A DNA stretch of 40,620 nt from Deltaproteobacteria bacterium (GTDB taxonomy: Bacteria > Desulfobacterota > Desulfarculia > Adiutricales > Adiutricaceae). Positions within the stretch are counted from its first letter, which is position 1. Every line of letters starts with the position of its first letter. The notes beneath the pieces were generated by a model. That model saw only the letters and a list, made by a program, of their open reading frames with translations. It was not told the DNA's origin and did not search any database. Made by a program: the position numbers and the translations under genes. This document shows positions 33,452 to 40,620 of the stretch, one piece after another. Location of the stretch: assembly GCA_031276635.1 (NCBI GenBank), contig JAISMU010000097.1:1-40620 (forward strand), written 5' to 3'.

Positions 33452-34219
33452 AAGAACCTCGAAGGGCAAAAGGCCGGGGAAGAGAGTCAGAAGAAGGAAA
33501 GCCGAGAAAAAAAAAGGGGCTCGACCGGGGAAAATGCCTGACGGACGGACTAACCGTCAACAGAGCTAAGATAAAGCGCCTTGATTTAAAGTCAAGAAGA
33601 AATTTGTCCGAGGGGGATCTAATAATACATCGTTTGGCATATTACCGCATAAATAGTCGCTTCTAAGCCGAAAACACAAAAAAATTTTTTCTTCTCAATT
33701 CTAATATTTGATGTATACATAAAGAAAAATCATCTAAAAGATAAAATAATAACTTTAAAAAAATATTTTTTTACTTATAAATTAAAACATTCTGGCTAAA
33801 TTTTCTAATTAAACTGACAAATAACTTAAAAAAATTCTCCAAAATCTGAAAATATTTACAGTTCCGCTCTGAAGTCAAGTAATGTCAAATGGCTAGGCTG
33901 GTTAAAATTACCAAGGTTTCTCGACGTTTAAGGCCAATTATTTTGGAAAACACTTCAGGATTTAGAACGATGGGCTGTTATCTTCGCAACTTAGAGGATG
34001 GAAAATTGAGTCAGTCGGGCCGTTTTATAAGGCGAAGAGGTCTTCTGAGCCATCTCAGGGGGAGCTTTGGGACGGAAGAGGCTAGCGCGCTCTTGAGTCT
34101 TCCGGTTGGGGGCAAGCCATTGGCTCTTTATGGGAACTTGTTGGCGATAGCGACAGCGTCTTTTTAGTGGACTATCAATCTGTGGTTTTTTTTCTTGAGC
34201 TAACCAACAAGGAGACTCC
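33452..34219. other. spacer between divergent genes
   Basis: 33600-33860 is strongly AT-rich; 33890-34165 is GC-richer. A 92-codon ORF (33889-34167, plus) and an overlapping minus ORF have no family resemblance, and neither has a convincing ribosome-binding site. The promoter of the pseudokinase gene must lie here, but no clear hexamer pair is seen. Confidence 0.45.
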
Positions 34220-36085
34220 ATGCCCCAGTTGACGGAAAACATAGCTCCGCTCCCGTCGGGAACTAGGTTAGGCGGTTACGAGCTGCGAGAAATTTCTCTC
34301 GTGAGCTCTTTGGCCATCATCTATTTTGGTCAGGATTCGCGGCTCAATCGTCAGGTCCTGGTGGAGGAGGCGGCCCCGGCGAGTCTGGCGGCCAGAGATC
34401 CCCAAGGAGCCCTGATCCCTCGGCTGGTTGAGGAATTCAAACAGTTTCTTGGGCGTTTCAACGCCGACACTTACAACATGGCCAATCTGGCCCACCCGAA
34501 TATTTGCCTGACGCTGGACACTTTTTCCCTGAACTCCACGGTCTACCGGGTTTTTCTGAATTCCGGCGGCCAGACTCTGGAGCGGTTTTTGAAGACTTTG
34601 CCCCCTAAGGGGAAAATTGGCGACAACCAAATTCTGGCCTGGTTGGGTCCGTTAGTCAACGCTTTACGAGCCGGGCACGAGAAGAATATTCTCCACGGTC
34701 ACCTGAGCCCAACGACAATTGTCCTCGCTTCGGAGAGTCATCCCGTCCTTCTGGGGTTCGGGGACAGTTGCCTCCCGCAGGCTCCCGGTTATCGGGCTCC
34801 AGAGCTGTTGGAGAAAAATCCGGCCAACCTGGGGCCCTGGACGGATCTCTACTCTTTAGGGGCCGTTATTTTACGTTGTCTGACCGGTCGGGAGCCGGTT
34901 GACTCGCGCCAACGCCGCGACGCGGTTGTCTTGGGCGACCAGGATCCCCTGGAAGAGGATTTGCGGTCTCTAAACGACCTAAGCCACGGAGAGTTGGCCC
35001 AGGCCGTCCGAAGTTGTCTGACGCTCAATCGACGGGAACGGGCCCAGAGTTGCGGGGCATTTCTAAAATTGGCCCGGGCCGGGTCTTGCTCTTCGGTCAG
35101 GGGGCCCAAGGTGGCGGAGCCGGTTCCAACAAGCCCAAGCCTGAGACCCGAGTCGCCCGCGCTCGCCCAACCGCCGGTCAGTCCGGCTAGAGCTCTAGCG
35201 GCGGCTTCGGGAGTTTCCAATAAAGTTACGCCTCTGGTGGACGGAATTTGGGTGAAAATTCGCGCCTGGCTGATTCCCATAAGCGATCGGCCAGCCGGGC
35301 CTAATGACGATCAGCTCCGGGAATTGCGGGCGGTGGCCCTCCGGGAAAGGAATAAAACTACGCCCAAAGACTACGCCCTGGCCGATAAATTGGCCAAGAT
35401 AGACGAGGGCGAACGAGCCAGCTTCCGACTGCCGGCTTTTCTGATTTCTTTCGCCTGGACGGCTTATGAGTTAATGCTGAAAAGAGCTTTAATCCTTTAC
35501 GCTGTCTTTTATATATTAATATTTAGCATTTTATTAATCAATATTCAAGTTAATATTATATTTAGATCAATATTTTTATTTTGTTTTTCAATGATATGTG
35601 GCTTTTTTGGATTATATTGGCTAAAAGAAAATGTTGACCAACGTATAGACGTCGCCTGGCGGCAGTCTGAGGGAAATTTTGACCAAGCCAGACATATCTT
35701 ATCAAAACAATTACCAAATAAAAGAAATAGTTTTTTTAAATTTAATCTTATAGTAGCGCCTTTTATTTATTTAATATTATTTATATCAGCTAATAGTCCA
35801 TATTGCGATTTAAAACAATTTCAAAATGATGCTATAAACCTTTTTATATCTCATTATAGTAAAAATTTAAATATTAGTCAGAACGACTTTAAAAACAAAT
35901 TTAATTTTCAAATATTAGATGTAGAAGCAAAAGAAGAAAAATTTAAAAAATGTGTTTGTAATCTTTCATTTGATTTTGTAAATTTAGATAATAATAAAAG
36001 TTATAGTGGCAACTTAAAGTATACAGTTTATACTGATAACTATTTATTTAAACGAAACGATAGAATTTCAATAGAATTAAGATAG
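34220..36085 (+). CDS. membrane pseudokinase-like protein (degenerate Ser/Thr kinase domain)
   Basis: A 621-residue protein. Residues 15-290 follow the bacterial Ser/Thr kinase plan: HPNICLTLDTF, then ILHGHLSPTTIV where HRDLKPxN is expected (H159-G-H161), GFG (179-181) for DFG, YRAPELLE, GPWTDLYSLGAVI and LTGREPVD. The catalytic Lys position reads VLVEEAAP and the Gly-rich loop has no glycine pattern, so catalysis is unlikely. A Pro/Ser-rich linker (about 290-350) leads to three membrane helices (about 423-443, 449-470, 505-526) in a DUF2628-like arrangement. The C-terminal domain has three Cys. ATG 34220 has AAGGAG upstream. The 3' third becomes AT-rich. A paralogue follows. Confidence 0.7.
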   Translation: MPQLTENIAPLPSGTRLGGYELREISLVSSLAIIYFGQDSRLNRQVLVEEAAPASLAARDPQGALIPRLVEEFKQFLGRFNADTYNMANLAHPNICLTLDTFSLNSTVYRVFLNSGGQTLERFLKTLPPKGKIGDNQILAWLGPLVNALRAGHEKNILHGHLSPTTIVLASESHPVLLGFGDSCLPQAPGYRAPELLEKNPANLGPWTDLYSLGAVILRCLTGREPVDSRQRRDAVVLGDQDPLEEDLRSLNDLSHGELAQAVRSCLTLNRRERAQSCGAFLKLARAGSCSSVRGPKVAEPVPTSPSLRPESPALAQPPVSPARALAAASGVSNKVTPLVDGIWVKIRAWLIPISDRPAGPNDDQLRELRAVALRERNKTTPKDYALADKLAKIDEGERASFRLPAFLISFAWTAYELMLKRALILYAVFYILIFSILLINIQVNIIFRSIFLFCFSMICGFFGLYWLKENVDQRIDVAWRQSEGNFDQARHILSKQLPNKRNSFFKFNLIVAPFIYLILFISANSPYCDLKQFQNDAINLFISHYSKNLNISQNDFKNKFNFQILDVEAKEEKFKKCVCNLSFDFVNLDNNKSYSGNLKYTVYTDNYLFKRNDRISIELR

Positions 36086-36219
36086 AATTTTAATAGAATA
36101 TTAAAAAAATAACGGATAGCCGCGCTGGTCGGAGCCTGGCTCTCTGTTTTGGGCTGGGCCCACCAGATCAGGAATTATTACTCGCCAGGATTGGCGACTC
36201 AACATTTGGGATCGCGATT
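36086..36219. other. short gap between the two pseudokinase genes
   Basis: 134 bp, GC-rich from 36118. No terminator is seen, so the two genes could share a transcript. There is only a weak GGGA before ATG 36220. Confidence 0.5.
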
Positions 36220-38844
36220 ATGTCCAGAGATTTCGTCAAGAGTCAGCTTTTATTGAAAGACTCCATCATTAATGGGCATGTCATTGACCGGACGATTTCG
36301 CTAACTCCGACGGAAACCGTCTACGCCGCGACCAGGCGGGATTTCCCCAGATCGGTCTGGTTGTTCGAGTATCATCCCAAGACCCTGGCCCGGCGAACGG
36401 CGGACGGTTTCCTGGCCCCCCTCGCGGGCTGGCTGAAAACTCCTTTTGACAATAGCCTCGCGGCGTTCTGGGCCGACTCCTATTTTCTGGCTCAAGGCCA
36501 TTTGGCGGGGACAGCTCAGGTTCTAGACTATTTCCAGGCCTCCAACGGCAATTATTATCGGATTATTCCCCACTATGAGGGAAAAATCCTTAGCGATCTT
36601 CTTAGGGGCCTACCTCAGGGCAAGATGTCCGAAGACGAGCTCTGGCCCTGGCTGGAGCCCCTGATACAGGCTATGGCGGACAATTATAAAAAGGGAGTCT
36701 GGCGCCATGATTTAAGCCCGGACAATTTACTGGCCCTCAACTCCGGTGGGCTGGTTCTTTTAAGCCCGCGGACGGCGGACCAGGTTCTGACGGACAATAT
36801 CTCCTACAACGCCCTAGCGGGGGCGCGGCCAAAAGCCCAGGTCGAGGGTCAGATAGTTTCTCCGGCGGACGTTTACGCCTTAGGGGCCTTGGTTTTTCAT
36901 TGTCTGTCGGGCGTGGCCCCAATAGCCCTGAGCGTCCGGCGTTTCGCCAACGATTATGACGAGCCGGATCCTCTGCGATTGGTTTTCGACTCTTTGGCCC
37001 GGGAACTGGCGCCGGAGACGTTGAAACTTTTGGAGAGCGCCCTGGAAATAGAACCAGACCGGCGTTTGATTGATATTTTTCAATTTCTGAGGGACGGTTC
37101 TGAGCCGGAGCGGCCAGTGACGCCAGCGGTCGCGGCTCCATCGGGTGGTCTTCTGGCCAACTCAACGAGCCCGCCGTCGAGGCCTCAACCGGCGGAATCC
37201 AGGCCGGCCTATTCCCGGACTTCAGTCGTCTCGCCCGAAAAGGCTCTAACCGAGCGGGAAATGCTGTACTCAGCGTTTATTCAGTCGAACTCGGATTATT
37301 ATCTGGATAAATTCGCTCAGTCTGACTTGGAGGAAAAGAGGGTTTTCAGCCTTGTTCCGGCTCTTCTCGCTCCATTCTGGGCGCCCGCCCGACAGCTTTA
37401 TCCTCAGTCTGTGGCGATATTTTCGCTGTTTCTGGGTTTGGGTTTTTTTTATGGCTTTGGGTCTGAGTTTAACGCCCTGGTCATTTTCGGCCTGGTTTAC
37501 GTTATCATGGCCATCTTCACTGGTTTTTCCGCGGTCAGGTGGGTCAGAAACAAGGCGGATCTGGCTATAGGGAAGGCGGAAGTCGAGTCCGGCGGCGATT
37601 TCCGGAAAACCGTCGAAATATTGGAAGGCCTCGGCGGTTTGTCCGCGTTGGTCATTTTGTTTGTAGTCGCGGATGTTTTAGGCTTTGTTTTAGTCCAATT
37701 GTATTTTCCTCTCCATTCCTTAACAACTTCAAGAAATATTGACCGACCGCTGGCTCAGGTCGCTGATTCCGCTTCGCCAGTCCAACCCGAAGCCCCCCCT
37801 GTCCCTAGCCAACCGGTCAGTTCCGCCACCATTAACGCTGGCCCCGGGGCTCAACCGAAGAAGCCGGCCCGGAGTCAAAGCGGGGAACTGGGGCGGGTTC
37901 CCGAGGAGCCATTTCCAGAAAATTTTGTTTTTGATTCCTCAAGTGAGTGCCTCGGTCGGGCTCTGGCTTTGCCTTTCCAAGTCAGAGGCTATTTCAGCGA
38001 GGAATGTATTGAGTCCGGCGATCTTCCCTGCGTTCTATCTTTAAGGGATCAGGCTGGAGCCTTGGTCTTGGCTGATTTGGTCATGGCCCCTGGCGTCACC
38101 CAGGATTTGACTCATCTGGGAGAGGAAGGCTCTTTGGTGGAGTTAACCGTCCAGGGTCGACAATACAGACTCTCGAAATACTTCGACGCCAGTCTGTGCC
38201 TGAGGGACAATCTGGTCCTGTTCGGGCGGCGATTAGAGCCGACCAAGCCGCTGAGCCATCAGGCGATTAGCGTTTTGGCCAGCCAGATCAAGGCTTTAGT
38301 CGAGTCGGGGGCTTTTTTGTTAGAGGGGGACTCCCAACCGGAAGTCGTCGCGATCCATAAGATGTTCCTAGAGTCCGCGCCTTTCAACGTTGGCGACGAA
38401 ACGATCTTCCCAGTTTTAATCTCTTATGTTCATGACAGCCAAAAAACGATCGCCAAACTCCGACAGTACCCGGAAGAGGATTTGCGGCTTATCCGCGATC
38501 AACTCAAAAAACGAATTGATACCGATTCTTTATCTTTTATTCAATATAGAAATAATTATAAATTTTTAAACATATTAAATGATTTAATAGGGGAAAATAA
38601 ATATGATACTGTATTAGTTGGCAAATTAGGTCAATCTCTGCCTCGCGATCCTAATTCTGAATATGTAAATAGTACTAGTTATCAGTTCTATCTTGATAAT
38701 GGTCAGCAAATAATTATTGATATTGATTTTTATGAAACAATTGATTATAGAAATAATATTGATAATGATGATAATGATAATTATGTAACTATTTATATTA
38801 TTAAATCAAATAATAGAAACTTTATTGGCCGTATCGAATATTAA
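36220..38844 (+). CDS. second membrane pseudokinase-like protein
   Basis: An 874-residue paralogue of the preceding protein. The kinase-like part (about 15-290) has WRHDLSPDNLL (H163-D164 with Asn169), closer to the HRDLKPxN loop than in the first copy. DFG is lost (LLSPR), the Lys position reads WLFEYHP, and the Gly-loop is absent. SPADVYALGALVFHCLSG matches the DxYSLG segment. A Pro/Ser linker precedes an FxxVPALLAPFWAPxRQLY segment resembling DUF2628, with membrane helices at about 397-417, 421-441 and 475-497. A large region (about 520-765) contains Cys-bearing beta-like segments. From about residue 766 the code is AT-rich and Asn/Asp/Ile-rich. Probably sensory or scaffolding; a substrate cannot be named. 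Confidence 0.65.
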   Translation: MSRDFVKSQLLLKDSIINGHVIDRTISLTPTETVYAATRRDFPRSVWLFEYHPKTLARRTADGFLAPLAGWLKTPFDNSLAAFWADSYFLAQGHLAGTAQVLDYFQASNGNYYRIIPHYEGKILSDLLRGLPQGKMSEDELWPWLEPLIQAMADNYKKGVWRHDLSPDNLLALNSGGLVLLSPRTADQVLTDNISYNALAGARPKAQVEGQIVSPADVYALGALVFHCLSGVAPIALSVRRFANDYDEPDPLRLVFDSLARELAPETLKLLESALEIEPDRRLIDIFQFLRDGSEPERPVTPAVAAPSGGLLANSTSPPSRPQPAESRPAYSRTSVVSPEKALTEREMLYSAFIQSNSDYYLDKFAQSDLEEKRVFSLVPALLAPFWAPARQLYPQSVAIFSLFLGLGFFYGFGSEFNALVIFGLVYVIMAIFTGFSAVRWVRNKADLAIGKAEVESGGDFRKTVEILEGLGGLSALVILFVVADVLGFVLVQLYFPLHSLTTSRNIDRPLAQVADSASPVQPEAPPVPSQPVSSATINAGPGAQPKKPARSQSGELGRVPEEPFPENFVFDSSSECLGRALALPFQVRGYFSEECIESGDLPCVLSLRDQAGALVLADLVMAPGVTQDLTHLGEEGSLVELTVQGRQYRLSKYFDASLCLRDNLVLFGRRLEPTKPLSHQAISVLASQIKALVESGAFLLEGDSQPEVVAIHKMFLESAPFNVGDETIFPVLISYVHDSQKTIAKLRQYPEEDLRLIRDQLKKRIDTDSLSFIQYRNNYKFLNILNDLIGENKYDTVLVGKLGQSLPRDPNSEYVNSTSYQFYLDNGQQIIIDIDFYETIDYRNNIDNDDNDNYVTIYIIKSNNRNFIGRIEY

Positions 38845-39139
38845 ATAATTATAAATATTTTATCTGGACCGAAAAAAGTCAGCTCTTGGTTGGGCGGAAT
38901 CGGCCAGCTGAGTATAGGACTGAGCCAGTGGGTGACGATTGGACTCTTGGCGACAGGGCAAAATTCTCAATTAAGTTGGCGAAGTTGGCCGGACGACTCT
39001 CTTCGCGTCCCTAAATTATGGCGAAAAATCCCGCCGACCAGGGGAAAAGCCCAGGGTTTTCCAGCGATCATAAGTCTTTTTAAGATTAACCAATTCAACC
39101 GGTTCCTGATCAAGTCAAATACTTCTGGAGGAGAAAATT
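38845..39139. other. spacer before the WYL regulator
   Basis: 295 bp. AT-rich for the first 25 bp, then GC-richer. A 94-codon ORF (38890-39174) overlaps the regulator start in another frame and has no family features. No terminator is seen after the second pseudokinase gene. Confidence 0.45.
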
Positions 39140-40144
39140 GTGAAAAACGCGGAGGACAAACTCAGGCCGGCTGAGAAAATCCTCGGCCTTTACACGCTTC
39201 TTCTCCAGTCCCATCGCCCCAGGAGTCTGCAAAATCTACGGAAAATCTTCAATTGCTCAACCTCAACCATGCTTCGGGTCATTGACCAGCTAGAGGCTTC
39301 TCGTTATGGGAAAGTGATTAAGACCAAACGCGGTCGGGAGTCCTACTACGAGCTGGACAAAACTAACCTGAAAATACCCAACGCCCGATTTACGGTCGAG
39401 GGGATCAGCGCTCTTTGGATGTGCCGCGATTTTTGTGAGAGGCTTTTTCCCAGGGATCTCTGGAAAGCCATGGAAACGTCTCTGCTTCAGGGTTATTCCC
39501 TGACCGAGGCGGAGTCGAAGGACGAAAGACCCTCCTTCGCCCGGAGGATCAGTTGGGGAATCATCGACTACTCCGTCCTGGCCGAAGAGCAGCTGTTGTT
39601 GTTCCAGGCCTTGAGGACGCGTACCGTTTGCGCGTTTGATTACCTCCGAGGCGAGAGGAAGGAGCCTGGTCATTTCATTTACGCTCCCCTGGAATTGGTC
39701 GCTTTTCGGGAGACCCTTTTTTTACGGGGTTGGTTGCTGAGTGAAAACTATCGGCCTCTCTTCGCGGAACCCTCGTTGCTTTGCCTCCATCGGGTCAGGC
39801 GGGTCCGGCTTCTGACCAAGTCGTCTCGAGGCGTGCCACCTTTGCCGCCTCTGGGCGATCTGGGGTTAGGAATTATTGAGACCAAGAAATTTCGGGCCTC
39901 GATCAGGTTCCTGGGCGCTTCGGCCAGATGGGTCCGGGAGCGGATCTGGAGCGAAGATCAGTCTATCGACCAGCGGGCTGACGGGTCCATTGTTCTGTCC
40001 CTGACTGTCCGGAACTCCTACGAGGCGCTCAGCTGGCTCCTGAGCTTTGGTCGGGAGGCCCAGGTTCTGGAGCCCAGGTGGCTCCGGAAACTTCTGGCTG
40101 AGGAGGCCCGACGCGTCTGGGAGTTTTACAGGGTGGGCCTATAG
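39140..40144 (+). CDS. WYL-domain transcriptional regulator (HTH-WYL-WCX)
   Basis: A 334-residue DNA-binding regulator. An N-terminal winged helix-turn-helix (about 10-65, with SLQNLRKIFNCSTSTMLRVIDQLE) precedes the family's linker and a WYL domain (about 145-215: FDYLRGERKEPGHFIYAPLELVAFRETLFLRGW, ending in LHRVRRVRLL), then a WCX domain (about 235-334, with SYEALSWLLSFGREAQVLEPRWLRKLL). WYL domains bind ligands such as nucleic acid or nucleotides and often control stress or defence genes. GTG 39140 has the strong Shine-Dalgarno GGAGGAG at 39127-39133. It may control the pseudokinase genes just upstream, but this is position-based inference. Confidence 0.85.
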   Translation: MKNAEDKLRPAEKILGLYTLLLQSHRPRSLQNLRKIFNCSTSTMLRVIDQLEASRYGKVIKTKRGRESYYELDKTNLKIPNARFTVEGISALWMCRDFCERLFPRDLWKAMETSLLQGYSLTEAESKDERPSFARRISWGIIDYSVLAEEQLLLFQALRTRTVCAFDYLRGERKEPGHFIYAPLELVAFRETLFLRGWLLSENYRPLFAEPSLLCLHRVRRVRLLTKSSRGVPPLPPLGDLGLGIIETKKFRASIRFLGASARWVRERIWSEDQSIDQRADGSIVLSLTVRNSYEALSWLLSFGREAQVLEPRWLRKLLAEEARRVWEFYRVGL

Positions 40145-40620
40145 CCCGACGCTCGCGGGTTTTAAAGCTTGAGGTTTTGAGACCGTAGCGGCCGCGACTG
40201 TCTAACCTTCTCAGCCGGGTCCGCGGCTTGGAACTGAGCTGATTTACCTTTGGCGCGCTCCAGCGGCCCTTGAACCCATCGGTAAAAATCTCCCGCTCAA
40301 TGGGCAGCCCGCCTTTCGCCGTGAAATAGCGACAACGGGTGTCCGCTTAATGGTCCTCTCCTCCATCATACAGGGCTCTGAAGCCCAATACCTTGGAGGT
40401 GGCCTTCTTGCCGCGCGGCCTTAAATGAGCCAATCCAGGGTTCGGTTAAGCGGAGAGAGCAATTTATCGCTCGAATTAGGGGAAAAAACCTTCCAAAAAT
40501 TAGTAAGCGTTCACGGGTTTTTATTGGAAGCCAGCCCAAGAGTCTGGTGAGGCCTATAAAAGTCGATATTCTCTGATTTTGACCTTTTTCTCCTTTCTTA
40601 TAGTCGCCTTGCTGGTCCTA
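40145..40620. other. right-edge spacer with a possible minus-strand remnant
   Basis: A minus-strand frame is open over roughly 40140-40420, broken by one stop near 40347, with protein-like blocks such as ATSKVLGFRALYDGGE and YFTAKGGLPIEREIF. The family is not recognised. The remainder is mixed and AT-rich. Confidence 0.3.

Noticed and set aside
33889-34167. 92-codon plus ORF before the first pseudokinase gene
   Set aside because: No ribosome-binding site or family; the opposite strand is equally open.
38890-39174. 94-codon ORF overlapping the WYL gene start
   Set aside because: The WYL gene has a strong Shine-Dalgarno and a full domain; this ORF has neither.

Overview
The window looks like part of a Gram-negative, delta-type (Desulfobacterota-like) chromosome, probably of a host-associated or shrinking genome. 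This is inference from a PPi-type phosphofructokinase, a DUF3786 protein, a PilB/GspE ATPase, CheW, a phosphorelay with an HD-GYP output, and DUF1877. No rRNA or other species-level marker is present. Genes are GC-rich; many spacers are long and extremely AT-rich and hold scraps of broken genes. No CRISPR array, intact insertion sequence or integrase was found.

Layout. 1-490: a 21-bp tandem array encoding heptads (3' end of an ORF entering from the left edge), then a small membrane ORF. 1501-3040 (minus): pfkA-type gene followed by an overlapping YkgJ-like CxxCxxCC protein. 4484-4981: DUF1877. 5218-5293: tRNA-Thr(CGU) followed by a 13-bp triple repeat. 5622-5947: frameshifted phage-like remnant. 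6254-7685: HAD phosphatase overlapping ubiE/menG. 8788-9306: CheW. 9449-10279 (minus): inositol monophosphatase. 11021-15756: PilB/GspE ATPase, recN and an MFS transporter. 15833-17688: broken TPR gene, a row of hairpins, then an intact TPR gene. 18506-22137: hybrid histidine kinase (HisKA-HATPase-REC-HPt) overlapping a REC-HD-GYP regulator, behind a leader with two promoters and a Fur-like palindrome. 22173-22511: IS630-type remnant. 22936-23991: QueG-like protein. 25130-28524: probable operon of periplasmic carbonic anhydrase, secreted unknown protein, tmk, tatD and maf behind a multi-hairpin leader. 29219-29840: frameshifted DUF1703/PD-(D/E)XK remnant. 29978-30634 (minus): DUF3786. 31556-33451 (minus): unknown 631-aa protein with short internal repeats and a strong terminator. 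34220-38844: two consecutive large membrane pseudokinase-like proteins. 39140-40144: WYL-domain regulator.

The most unusual part is 34.2-40.1 kb. Two neighbouring genes encode kinase-fold N-termini that have lost the usual catalytic residues, joined to membrane segments. In both, the 3' end switches abruptly from GC-rich to very AT-rich coding sequence. They are followed by a WYL regulator. The second theme is decay: at least six recognisable broken genes (phage protease-like, TPR, IS630, DUF1703, one minus-strand ORF of unknown type at 30.9-31.4 kb, and an unidentified ORF near 8.2 kb) lie in the spacers.
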